Shown in pieces: positions 45,122 through 53,745 of a stretch of 64,000 nucleotides of DNA. The notes under the pieces are model-generated. The model saw only the letters and a program-made list of their open reading frames with translations. It was not told the origin of the DNA and did not search any database. A program made the position numbers and the translations under genes. The stretch's first letter is position 1. Every line of letters starts with the position of its first letter. The stretch spans positions 102,645 to 166,644 of the forward strand of contig DCCG01000006.1 of assembly GCA_002314145.1 (NCBI GenBank), given 5' to 3'. Source of the stretch: Thalassolituus sp. UBA1087. GTDB lineage: Bacteria > Pseudomonadota > Gammaproteobacteria > Pseudomonadales > Oceanobacteraceae.

Positions 45122-46234
45122 TCAGGTCAGGGACAGATCAACATCAAACAGCCCTGCCGCTTCTTCACCGAAGGCTGAATGGGTTTCGTCGACCGTGTTC
45201 ACCAAATGATCAATGGCGGGTTCAAGGGTGACGGTCGTTGCCGCGGCGAGGAATTTCTGTTTCCGGATACGGGTTACCGGATAGCCCAGACCCAGGGTAA
45301 ATAAAACAATTAATGCGTTGGTAATCATCAGACCGGTAAATGGCATCAATTTCACATCAGAATGCGTTTTGAAAATATCCTCAGCACTCAGGTTGTTGAA
45401 AATATGGTTGCGGATCATGCCCTGATAAACGGCAGAAATCAGGTAGCTGATAAACATAAAACAGATGATGGTAAAAAGGTAACCGATGATAAAAGAAATC
45501 GCCGCCCCTTGTGACATCTGACCGCCATAACCCGGCTCAGAAGCCGATGATAATACTGCGGCAATACCAAAGACGGACATCAGGATGCTGAAAACGACGA
45601 TGGCGGCAATGCCAATGCCCAGGCACAGCAGAACGGCTTTGTAATATTCACCGGCCGAGGTATTCAGAGTAAAAGGTTTGCCGCCGTAGGTGGCATTCTC
45701 GTAAGTGTATTTCTGAATGCGCTGAACCACCCAGGGCATCGCCAGGTAGAGCGTTACCACGCCAACGATCGGAAGCAGCAGGAAATGGACAAAAACACCA
45801 CCGTAAGTGCCTTCGAAAGAAAAACGTACACCACGGTAGGCAGAATTACGCAGGGTAAATTTAAGCCCCTGTACAATCAGCCATGGCATTAACAGCAGTA
45901 ACAGCAGAGCCATGAGACCACCGAGCGCAGGATTCAGGCTGGAAATAAAACCATAAGCCACAAAAAAGACGACAGCGATAATACGGCCACGCAGAATCTG
46001 CAGCGGTTTAGCCAGGTATTGAAAGCGGTGACCTTCTATTTGTGTATGGCCATACAGGTATTGGTTGTTACGGACTTTGGCCCAGGCGCTGTAAATACCC
46101 AGCGTAATAATACTGAGCAGCAGGTTAACCAGCCAAAGCTTGGTAAAAGCCGATTTGCTGCCGGAAAATTCTATACTTGCTGTTCGGGAGCTGGCTGCGG
46201 GTGCGTTATCCGCAGGTAATTCAGTAGGCGTCAT
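45122..46234 (-). CDS. DUF898 (YjgN-family) integral membrane protein
   Basis: 370-residue protein with about 9 membrane segments. The conserved YSAWAKVRNNQYLYGHTQIEGHRFQYLAKP stretch (about 50-85) identifies the DUF898/YjgN family, and repeats of RIQKYTYENATYGGKPF type lie in the second half. ATG 46234 is chosen because of AAGGA before it. It is transcribed with the M48 protease that follows. Function unknown. Confidence 0.85.
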   Translation of the reverse strand: MTPTELPADNAPAASSRTASIEFSGSKSAFTKLWLVNLLLSIITLGIYSAWAKVRNNQYLYGHTQIEGHRFQYLAKPLQILRGRIIAVVFFVAYGFISSLNPALGGLMALLLLLLMPWLIVQGLKFTLRNSAYRGVRFSFEGTYGGVFVHFLLLPIVGVVTLYLAMPWVVQRIQKYTYENATYGGKPFTLNTSAGEYYKAVLLCLGIGIAAIVVFSILMSVFGIAAVLSSASEPGYGGQMSQGAAISFIIGYLFTIICFMFISYLISAVYQGMIRNHIFNNLSAEDIFKTHSDVKLMPFTGLMITNALIVLFTLGLGYPVTRIRKQKFLAAATTVTLEPAIDHLVNTVDETHSAFGEEAAGLFDVDLSLT

Positions 46235-46403
46235 ATTGTACGTCCTTGTTTCAGTCGAGGGATAAACCGGCATTGTCCGGCTGTTTTAATGTGTTCCAGC
46301 GTCTCTGCTTTCAGTTACGCTTAACAAGCTTTCAATAATACACGGTTTTTTATTGCGCAAGTGAGAACATTTTCGCAATCCACATCCTGTGAATTGATCA
46401 TAA

Positions 46404-47234
46404 TCAAAATCTTACCTGTAACGCCTGACGGATGAGATTGGTTTTGGAAATATTGCCACCAGAGAGAAAGGCAATCATGTCTTCCGGCCCCAGCAGCTTA
46501 TGGGTGATCTGTTTTTCATTCAGCCCTTGCTGTAACAGCTGCTGTGCTCTTTCGCACAACTGTATCAGGTTGTTACGTTTGTCACTGAGCGCCTGATAAC
46601 CGTCTTCCACAATGCCCCGGTGGGGGCAGAAGATAATGTCAAAATCCAGTGCCAGCAGGGTGTCGAGACTGTTGATCAGCTGTTGCAGATTTTCATCGCT
46701 GCGGAAATGCTTCAGTGAGCGGGCAATGTACATGTCACCACTGAACAGGTATTTCTGCTGTGGCATAAAAAAGCAGGTAAGGTCTTTGGCGTGGCCGGGC
46801 GTATGCACCGGAATGACGGGGCTGCCGTCGGCCAGAGTAATGTGATCCGGGTAGGGTTGAGTCTGCACCGGCCGCGGGCTACCCCAGATCAGTTTCTGCA
46901 TCAGCGGCGTCCGGTACCCCTGGGTGAGCTTGGTGCGTGCCTGTTCCGGCGCATATGGCGTTACGCCGGTTAATGCGCTGATGCGCGCGGCATTGGCGCT
47001 GTGATCTTCATGGTGGTGAGTAATCAGTAACTGACGCAGCGGGGTATTCTGCCACTCCTGTTCAAGAATCTGTCTGACTTGCCGCCACTGATTCGACGGC
47101 CCGGTATCGATCTGAGTGTCACCGATCCGGTAAACGATAAAGGTGGTATTGATGCCCAGGTTGAAACGGCCGACCCGGGTACCCAGAACAGTATGCTCGC
47201 CATTCTCATAGCGATAGTGATTACGGATGCTCAT
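46404..47234 (-). CDS. Metallo-beta-lactamase-fold hydrolase
   Basis: 276-residue MBL hydrolase. The metal site is HHHEDHSAN (about 67-75), with a later HTPGHAKDLTCF and HRGIVEDGY for the remaining ligands. It is closest in layout to LACTB2-like single-domain enzymes with a C-terminal helical domain. Likely a thiolester, phosphodiester or RNA hydrolase. It stands alone, diverging from the DnaA-box region. Confidence 0.85.
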   Translation of the reverse strand: MSIRNHYRYENGEHTVLGTRVGRFNLGINTTFIVYRIGDTQIDTGPSNQWRQVRQILEQEWQNTPLRQLLITHHHEDHSANAARISALTGVTPYAPEQARTKLTQGYRTPLMQKLIWGSPRPVQTQPYPDHITLADGSPVIPVHTPGHAKDLTCFFMPQQKYLFSGDMYIARSLKHFRSDENLQQLINSLDTLLALDFDIIFCPHRGIVEDGYQALSDKRNNLIQLCERAQQLLQQGLNEKQITHKLLGPEDMIAFLSGGNISKTNLIRQALQVRF

Positions 47235-47363
47235 TCATTATTATTCGCGCTGAATTCAAGGTGACAGTATCCGGTAAGGTTATCGCTGGTGGAATGGCCA
47301 GAGTGGTCATCCGGAGTGACATATAAGCCAACTGATGGGGATATCCACCGGGTTATAGGCAGC

Positions 47364-47679
47364 TTATCCAGATAGTTATCCACAGATTGGTTGTGATTAC
47401 GGATTTTTTGTCCCCAGTTAGTACTTAAGAGTGATAGAAAATCCCGGAAATCTGTCATGCGCGATATTTGCCCGGAAAATGCCGGGTCGCTACTGGTGGA
47501 TATGCCTTAATGTCTGATAATTAAGGTTTTTTTGAAAAAAATTGCTGCTGGTTAAAAAATGCACGTTTTAACAGGAAGGGCTCTGTTACAGGGATTGCCA
47601 GGGTTTCCCAAAAAATATGCACAGAATTATCCACAGAATCTGTGAGAAAAAAGCCGTTGACATCCGCAACTTATGCACA
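47364..47679. promoter_or_regulatory. Cluster of DnaA boxes flanking an AT-rich segment
   Basis: Two exact TTATCCACA boxes (47376-47384 and 47627-47635), one TTATGCACA (47671-47679), and two one-mismatch partners 12 bases before each TTATCCACA (TTATCCAGA at 47364, ATATGCACA at 47615). All five have the same orientation. Between the groups is an AT-rich stretch (about 47505-47570) with two inverted repeats (CCTTAA / TTAAGG and GTTAAAA / TTTTAAC). This is the look of a bacterial origin or of a DnaA-binding locus, but no dnaA, mnmG or rep gene lies nearby. Confidence 0.45.
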
Positions 47680-47859
47680 AATCCGCTGCTTCCTGTGTTT
47701 ACTGTCATTTAAGTGGCGATTCCGGTTGGTTGGCCGGGGAGAATTGGCCCGGCGTCACTTTACTGGCATTAACATCAAAAGTGGGTGTATGGCCTGCAGA
47801 ATCCAGATGATTCAGAGAGGCGACAGACCCTTGGCTTGTCGGGGAATAACCGGCATGAA

Positions 47860-48056
47860 AAAGAAAGCGCTGAAAAAAGAAAGGCACAGTGGATAAACCA
47901 CTGTGCCTAAAGGACCGGGATGAATCTGCTTTGGCCTGATCGTTCCGCAGCAGCTTGCTCTGTATGTCCCTATATTTCATCCCTTTGATGGGGTGTGAGC
48001 CACCCTCATAGCTCACATTTTCAGAATATGCCTTCAGGGTTATTTTTAAAATGTGA
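47860..48056 (-). ncRNA. Possible structured small RNA with terminator
   Basis: On the minus strand three elements follow one another: a 7-bp hairpin TGTGAGC / GCTCACA, a pair GGGATGAA / TTCATCCC enclosing about 50 bases, and a perfect 11-bp terminator stem AGGCACAGTGG / CCACTGTGCCT followed by TTTCTTTTTT. No protein gene precedes this terminator on that strand, so it probably ends an untranslated RNA. The sequence does not match a family I recognise. The 5' end is a guess. Confidence 0.4.
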
Positions 48057-48113
48057 CAGGTTGTCGCACAGATCAAAAATCAGACGCAATGGCGAAAAAA
48101 GGTCGCGATATCA

Positions 48114-48142
48114 CTGTCATTATTCTGCAATCAGACTGCAAC
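48114..48142 (+). promoter_or_regulatory. Pho box (PhoB site), three repeats, before phoD
   Basis: Three 7-base direct repeats, CTGTCAT, CTGCAAT and CTGCAAC, with 4-base spacers, so an 11-base period. This is the PhoB half-site pattern, ending 64 bases before the phoD start. It implies induction under phosphate limitation. Confidence 0.75.
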
Positions 48143-48206
48143 AGAACCTTAAGTAAACGGCAACTGGCCTGTCATGCGCTGACCATTAAATAGGCAGCGT
48201 TCAGTA

Positions 48207-49904
48207 ATGGCGGATACCCGGATGACGGTTACACGGCGCAATTTTCTTTTAGGTTCTTCCCGTGCTGCAGCAACGCTTGCAGCCGGTGCCGCCACCGCGC
48301 CAACCATCGCCAACCCACTGCTCAGCGCCAACGCATTACCTGATTTACCTCTTAACAGCGGCTTTCCGTTTCAGCATGGGGTGGCCAGCGGAGATCCGTT
48401 GACCGATCGGGTGATCTTATGGACGCGGATTACCCCTCCCGATAACAGCGAGTTGTACAGCATTCCTTATCGCTGGCGAATCTGCTCTGATCCACAACTG
48501 CGCCAGGTAGTAAATGAGGGGGCTGGCCATACCGATATCAGCCGTGACTTCACCGTCAAGGTGGACGTAACCGGACTGGCGCCCGGCCAGAGTTACTATT
48601 ATGTGTTTGAAGCGCTGGAACAGATGTCTGACATTGGCCGCACCCGGACTTTACCGGAAGGCCGGCTTGACCGTCTGCGGATTGCCTTTACCTCCTGTTC
48701 TAATTTTGCCCGCGGTTACTTTAATGTTTATGCCGAGCTGGCTAAGCGGAATGACCTGGATGTCGTATTGCATCTGGGAGACTACATTTACGAATACGCT
48801 GATACTGACGCCAGTCTGGAAACCGGGCGGGTCAACACACCGGCGGCTGAGACCTTAACCCTGGACGATTACCGCGCGCGGCACGCATTGTATAAAACCG
48901 ATAAAGATTCACAGGATGTGCATCGCCAGCATCCTTTTATGGTGATCTGGGACGATCATGAAGTGGCCAATAATGCCTGGCTGGGTGGGGCGGACAACCA
49001 CACCGAAGGAGAAGAAGGGCGCTGGGATGATCGCCTGCGTGGCGCGGTGCAGGCGTATATGGAATGGATGCCCATCCGTGAGCACGAACGGGGCGTATAC
49101 CGCAACTTCCGTTTCGGTGATCTGCTGGACCTCAATCTGATGGATACCCGTTTAGCGGGTCGTGATGCCCAGGCCGATACCATTGAGGACCGCAACCGCG
49201 AAGACCGCACACTGCTGGGGTTTGAACAGGAAGCCTGGCTGGAAGAAAAACTGACGGCAGCACAGCAGGAAAATATCCGCTGGAAGATCATGGGACAGCA
49301 GGTCATGGTCGGGCAGCTCGGAACCAATAGCCGCCCGTTTAATTATGACCAGTGGGACGGTTATCCGGCAGCGCGCCAGCGTTTATTTGATTCAGTACGT
49401 CGCGCCGCCGTGGAAAACTTTGTCGTATTAACCGGCGATATTCACTCCAGCTGGGCGATGCAGCTGCATGACGACCCTTTTGCTGATGATCCGGGGGCGC
49501 CTCTGGGAGTTGAACTGGTAACGCCGGCGGTAACGTCACCGGGCATTGAAAATCAGACCCGCGCCGATCTGGCTTCTGCATCACTGGAAGCCATGTTGCC
49601 ACACCTTAATTTTGTTGATTTCTACTATCGTGGATACGTTTTGCTGGATATAACTCACGACCGCATTCAGGCCGAATGGTGGGTTGTGGATAATATTCTT
49701 TCACATCGCTATGTGAGTGAATGCCTGAAGGCATTGGTTATTCCGGCCGGACAGTCACAATTGCTGCCGGCACAAGCGCCGACTCAACCACGTGAAGCTG
49801 CCGTCCCGGCGCCTGACTTTTCACCTTCCTTAGCATGGTTACGCCATTGGCGCCGCGATACCTCGGTACTGATGCTGGATGGAATGCTGGCGACCAGGCC
49901 TTGA
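48207..49904 (+). CDS. phoD: PhoD-family alkaline phosphatase/phosphodiesterase
   Basis: 565-residue secreted metallophosphoesterase. A Tat signal with the twin-arginine motif TRRNFLLGSS (9-18) and an Ala-rich hydrophobic segment precedes the mature protein. PhoD marks are FQHGVASGDPLTDRVILWTR, FTSCSNFARGYFNVY, HLGDYIYEY, VIWDDHEVANN and LTGDIHSSWA, which supply the iron and calcium ligands of the known structure. The two preceding half-sites of the Pho box support control by phosphate. Exported folded, probably to the periplasm or surface, to release phosphate from organic phosphates. Confidence 0.93.
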   Translation: MADTRMTVTRRNFLLGSSRAAATLAAGAATAPTIANPLLSANALPDLPLNSGFPFQHGVASGDPLTDRVILWTRITPPDNSELYSIPYRWRICSDPQLRQVVNEGAGHTDISRDFTVKVDVTGLAPGQSYYYVFEALEQMSDIGRTRTLPEGRLDRLRIAFTSCSNFARGYFNVYAELAKRNDLDVVLHLGDYIYEYADTDASLETGRVNTPAAETLTLDDYRARHALYKTDKDSQDVHRQHPFMVIWDDHEVANNAWLGGADNHTEGEEGRWDDRLRGAVQAYMEWMPIREHERGVYRNFRFGDLLDLNLMDTRLAGRDAQADTIEDRNREDRTLLGFEQEAWLEEKLTAAQQENIRWKIMGQQVMVGQLGTNSRPFNYDQWDGYPAARQRLFDSVRRAAVENFVVLTGDIHSSWAMQLHDDPFADDPGAPLGVELVTPAVTSPGIENQTRADLASASLEAMLPHLNFVDFYYRGYVLLDITHDRIQAEWWVVDNILSHRYVSECLKALVIPAGQSQLLPAQAPTQPREAAVPAPDFSPSLAWLRHWRRDTSVLMLDGMLATRP

Positions 49905-49921
49905 GGGGGTTGTTGGTTTCT

Positions 49922-49941
49922 TTTGTGCAGGAGCTGCTCTT
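49922..49941. repeat. Degenerate REP-like fragment
   Basis: Minus strand GCAGCTCCTGCACAAAAG resembles the tail of the REP-like element at 32529. Just downstream of phoD. Weak match. Confidence 0.3.
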
Positions 49942-50006
49942 AAAGGAGAGGCATCCGATAAAGCATAGGCGTTCTTAATTCGGTCGCGATAAGAGATTAA
50001 TGAAAT

Positions 50007-51098
50007 TTACTCCAGGCTAGCCTGGCTTTTCGAAAGAGCTTCCTGCATTTTGGCTTTAGCTCGTTCTTCCTCATCCTTTAAAATTTGCATAGCCATATAG
50101 TTGTGCATAACCTCACCACGTGGATAGCTGTTTGGTAGTGGGGTTGGTTGCACAAGCTTATCAATCAGAGCTGAAACGTCTTCATAAGATGCACGATGGT
50201 CATCATCTTTTTTAAGTTTAGGGTTTGTATATTCTTTCGCACTCCAGGCCCGCATGACTGTCTTGGCGAGTAGAATGTGGTCTGGTGTTGCTTCGATAAC
50301 TGGTTTCTCACCTTTGTCATCCGATTTTAAACCACTACCGGATGATAATTGATTATGTATATCGAGTTTTAAGCTATAGATTATATCAAGAATATATTTT
50401 CTAAAATTGTCTAAAGGTATCTGGGTAAAACCTTGGAATGCATTACCTGCATTGTGAAGTGTTAAAGTAATTGGGAAATTAATTTGAATAATATGCTCAT
50501 CACTTAGGGGTGTACAAAGTTGAATATGAATAGAGCTATCAATTAATGAAAGATATTCATAGTATAGCCAATTGATATTATTTATCTTTAACCACTGTGC
50601 ATTAAGTGGGCCCAATTCGTTAGGCCACTTTTGGGGTAAGATTACAATTGTATTATCGTTGGACCTTTCATTGTGGATCTGGCATGAATCGTATTTGATA
50701 ATTTCCAAGCAAGTATTTAGGAGATCTTTTTTATTGAAAAGACTCTCATTAACAGCTAAGTTTTCAATGCGATATACAAGGCCAATCATGTTCAGTCTTC
50801 CGCAAGATCTGTTGAATATTTGACCTCCCTTAAAAGTCCATGAATTTGAATAGAATGTTACGTATTTTATGTGCTCTGGCAGCTTCTCTTCTGAGCTAAT
50901 TTTGTTTGTGTATATGCTATTGTCAGTAACATCAAATTTTTCAGCTTCGCTTTCCCAAGGAGGGAGTACCTGGTACATTGGATCAGAAGGATTGGTTTTA
51001 AAAGATAGCCTCCCTATGCCAAAATCCTTCTCTATCTTTCTGGCTTTTGAGAAATCCGGCCCCTTGGGATTTTTTACGCTAGGGAGTTTGAAAAACAT
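50007..51098 (-). CDS. Unrecognised protein of the orphan T6SS cassette
   Basis: 363 residues, function unknown; no signal peptide. The N-terminus (FFKLPSVKNPKGPDFSKARK) and most of the protein have no family resemblance I know. Its coding sequence is distinctly AT-rich compared with flanks, as is the gene before it, which suggests recent transfer. It starts 21 bases after the 451-residue gene, with AAGGAAA before ATG. By position, last of the hcp-vgrG cassette, it may be an immunity or accessory protein for that gene's product; this is inference. Confidence 0.75.
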   Translation of the reverse strand: MFFKLPSVKNPKGPDFSKARKIEKDFGIGRLSFKTNPSDPMYQVLPPWESEAEKFDVTDNSIYTNKISSEEKLPEHIKYVTFYSNSWTFKGGQIFNRSCGRLNMIGLVYRIENLAVNESLFNKKDLLNTCLEIIKYDSCQIHNERSNDNTIVILPQKWPNELGPLNAQWLKINNINWLYYEYLSLIDSSIHIQLCTPLSDEHIIQINFPITLTLHNAGNAFQGFTQIPLDNFRKYILDIIYSLKLDIHNQLSSGSGLKSDDKGEKPVIEATPDHILLAKTVMRAWSAKEYTNPKLKKDDDHRASYEDVSALIDKLVQPTPLPNSYPRGEVMHNYMAMQILKDEEERAKAKMQEALSKSQASLE

Positions 51099-51119
51099 TA
51101 TAAGTTTCCTTGCTTGCTC

Positions 51120-52475
51120 TTAACCGTTATTTGTAAAGCTATTTTTTATACCTTTGATTGTATTCTCTGTAGCATTAGCTAATGGATTAGAGCCACGTTT
51201 TTGATTTAGTGCTGGGACTTGGGAGAGTAAAGCATAAAGGCTGACACCACCAGCAGTGGCGTATGACCATATTCCAGGATTTTGCAGGAATTGAGTGGCA
51301 AGAGGCATAAAGCCAGTGGTTGCCATTGTGCTGGCAGAGGCTATACCAGCGGAAAGGGCTTTGTTATCAGAGATTGCTTGTGTTCCAACTCTGAATATAT
51401 TTTCCACAGAAAAGTCATAGCCGAGAGCGGTAACGGCACACGCCATCCCTGCAGTTCCAAAATCTTTGCCACCAATCCACTGGGCAGCGTTAAGCGATTT
51501 TGGATTGCTATATTTCCAATCATTGTCAGAGACGTTCATCCCGACAGACCTTCTTGCTCTATCGGCAGACAGCGCGCTTGAGGTTGCATCAGCTATATAT
51601 ACCGCCTGCTTTCCATCAACGTTTACACTTCTTTGAGCAAGCATTCTCATAGCCTTTGTAAGGACCTTGGTGCCTCCGGCATGGGCTGTCCATTCTATAT
51701 GCAAATTTTTCTGATGAGCTTCATACATGTAGTCTGAAAGAATCGCAGCCGCTTCATTGGTATTGCTATCTTCCAGGTGGTTTCCAAGAGTTCTAACGAA
51801 GTCCCAGCCAGCCTTAACAGAGCTTCCATAGGGAACGTAAAGTAATTGATATCCATTCTCTTGTAAACGTTTTTCTATGGTTTTATTTCCTCTGGATATA
51901 TGTGATGGCATATAATTTGCCGCCCTGTCAAATCCTGAGCAATGACCGTTTATTCCGACTTGGATGGGGTTTGATGGCTTATCGCCTCTGTTAGGTATTG
52001 ATACTGAATTTAATGGGTCTTGGCCTTTCTGAGTCCATTCTTTCTTACGCCCATCTTTATATACCACATTCCACAAAGCGGCTCGTTTCTTATTCTTTTG
52101 ATCAGATGTCTTGATCTTCAGGTCGGTAATAACCGTTACGGTTTGATATTGATCCAGGTAGGAGGGGTTTGTTTCGAAGTAAATCTCAAAGCTTGATCCT
52201 ACGAGACAATGCGGGCTATTTTTGGAGTTTTTTTTGAATGAGTTTACAGGGACTGCCTGAGCTCTAAGAGAATCAATAGATCTCATAAGCTCTAAGGCGT
52301 GATATGAGTCACTCCCTGGTATTTGTGCCATTTGTTCCAAAGACTTAAGGTCATTATATAGACTCTCTTTTACAAAAATGCTCCGTCCTGATGTTGTGCC
52401 GCTGGATGGAACAAAAGGGCGATACCCATTTAAGTAGCCTATGGATGTTGGGTTTAATGTCTGGGGCGAATTCAT
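51120..52475 (-). CDS. Putative T6SS cargo with a degenerate alpha/beta-hydrolase-like core
   Basis: 451 residues, AT-rich gene. The layout NGHCSGFDRAANYM (176-190), a VPYGSSVKAGWDF segment, then WTAHAGGTKVLTKAM (262-276) parallels toxin-type alpha/beta hydrolases with NG near the start and a HSQG nucleophile elbow, but here the Ser is Ala (AHAGG). The C-terminal 120 residues hold two hydrophobic stretches (SASTMATTGFMPLATQFL; SYATAGGVSLYALL). No signal peptide. ATG 52475 has AAGGAAA before it. Likely a T6SS effector or an inactive relative, by position; low certainty on fold. Confidence 0.65.
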   Translation of the reverse strand: MNSPQTLNPTSIGYLNGYRPFVPSSGTTSGRSIFVKESLYNDLKSLEQMAQIPGSDSYHALELMRSIDSLRAQAVPVNSFKKNSKNSPHCLVGSSFEIYFETNPSYLDQYQTVTVITDLKIKTSDQKNKKRAALWNVVYKDGRKKEWTQKGQDPLNSVSIPNRGDKPSNPIQVGINGHCSGFDRAANYMPSHISRGNKTIEKRLQENGYQLLYVPYGSSVKAGWDFVRTLGNHLEDSNTNEAAAILSDYMYEAHQKNLHIEWTAHAGGTKVLTKAMRMLAQRSVNVDGKQAVYIADATSSALSADRARRSVGMNVSDNDWKYSNPKSLNAAQWIGGKDFGTAGMACAVTALGYDFSVENIFRVGTQAISDNKALSAGIASASTMATTGFMPLATQFLQNPGIWSYATAGGVSLYALLSQVPALNQKRGSNPLANATENTIKGIKNSFTNNG

Positions 52476-52558
52476 ACGATTTTCCTTGGTAAACTTTTAG
52501 CCCCTGTTGCTCATTAACTGGGACAAAATTTTATATGTAAGCTGGTATTGATTAAATA

Positions 52559-53728
52559 CTAACTCTTCTCAATATCCCTGATCGCTTTCTGAGCGTTACG
52601 CGTACTTTCTTCTGTCATCTTGGTCAGTACATAACGCATCATGCTGCGGGTCAGTTTCTCTTTCGTTGCTTCCACTTTGATTTTCAGGGCCTGCATCAGC
52701 TTCTTCATCAGCAGGATTACCCAGCTGCTGATTTCCTCAGCCAGGTTGATACCTTTGGCAAGAATGTACGCGAGTTTGTCGACAATGGTGTGTAGGCCGA
52801 TAACGGCTCCCTGCAGCAAAAGCACGGCGCCCATAGCAATTTTCTTGATCACATAAATAAGCGCGGCATCGATCCATTGCCAGAAGCTGGCACTGCTGGC
52901 GTCGACCGGTGATTTGGATTTCAGCCAGTTCTCAATAGCAATCTCGATGTTGTAAGGTTCAATCGGATTGTCGGACAGATCTTCCCAGGAGGTATTGCGT
53001 ACGGACGCCACATAGTTGCGCATAAAATGCGCTTCACCTGAGGTGAGAGGCTGATTGGAAGGAAGAAAGTGGCCGTTGTGGTCATAAGGAGCCTGCTTAA
53101 ACGGATAAATAGCAACCATAGGGACCGGGTCGGTCTTGTGATACACCCGGTGCATATTCTTATAGCCAATCGTGTCTGTGGTGCTTTTAACGAACCAGTC
53201 GGTTCCGACCCGCGGTGCTCCGTAGGTGTAGAGTTTTACGGGGTTGGTCAGGTTATTCGATACCCAGTCGGCAGCAAGCGAGGCGACAGCTCCGCCCAGA
53301 CTGTGGCCAATACAGTGGATGGTGCCTTTGCACTCAGCTTCGGTCAGAAACTCCTTAATTTCCGGCAGCATGCTGTTGAAGGAGTTGTTGAATCCGATGT
53401 GAACCGGCAGGTTGGTCTTTGATGTACAGATACCGATGCGTGCATCGGTAATGGCATCAGCATTCTCATTGGCTTTTGTCGTACCACGGAAAATGATGAA
53501 GACATCATCTTTGTATGGGCCGGCACCTTTGGCCATAACACCGAAGTTATCGACGGCATGGCGGAAGATACGTCCGCCAACCTCGGCCTTGAGCATTTTG
53601 GTGTCTTTTTCCGGGCCTTTAAACAGGTGGCTGGATAAAAACAGCTTTAATGCCATCGCATCATCACCATTAACGGTGTACACGCTCTCTGCGAGGTTTG
53701 CGGTGTTATAGGGGGTTAGCTCAGCCAT
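52559..53728 (-). CDS. Lipase class 3 domain protein, probable T6SS phospholipase effector
   Basis: 389 residues (ATG 53728, after AAAAAGGA; an earlier in-frame start overlaps the upstream lipoprotein). The N-terminal half is a lipase class 3 fold: FIIFRGTT oxyanion region (78-85), nucleophile elbow IGHSLGGA with Ser143, Asp200 in YHKTDPVPM and His220 in HNGHF. The C-terminal half (about 270-389) has a hydrophobic helical stretch (YVIKKIAMGAVLLLQGAVIG), perhaps membrane-inserting. It sits behind PAAR and a lipoprotein, so it would be a delivered phospholipase that attacks target membranes. Confidence 0.8.
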   Translation of the reverse strand: MAELTPYNTANLAESVYTVNGDDAMALKLFLSSHLFKGPEKDTKMLKAEVGGRIFRHAVDNFGVMAKGAGPYKDDVFIIFRGTTKANENADAITDARIGICTSKTNLPVHIGFNNSFNSMLPEIKEFLTEAECKGTIHCIGHSLGGAVASLAADWVSNNLTNPVKLYTYGAPRVGTDWFVKSTTDTIGYKNMHRVYHKTDPVPMVAIYPFKQAPYDHNGHFLPSNQPLTSGEAHFMRNYVASVRNTSWEDLSDNPIEPYNIEIAIENWLKSKSPVDASSASFWQWIDAALIYVIKKIAMGAVLLLQGAVIGLHTIVDKLAYILAKGINLAEEISSWVILLMKKLMQALKIKVEATKEKLTRSMMRYVLTKMTEESTRNAQKAIRDIEKS

Positions 53729-53745
53729 TCCTTTTTCCTCAACCG

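Larger units (their letters stand above)
47235..48206. other. Kilobase without a credible protein gene
   Basis: Between the MBL hydrolase and phoD. It holds the DnaA boxes, a possible minus-strand structured RNA (47860-48056) and the Pho box. Reading frames of 84 and 123 codons occur, but lack ribosome sites, recognisable sequence or consistent codon use, so I do not call them. Confidence 0.5.

Noticed and set aside
47642..48076. Small proteins of 84 (plus) and 123 (minus) residues in the gene-free kilobase
   Set aside because: No ribosome site, no similarity, and the minus-strand frame runs through the terminator stem at 47882-47908.
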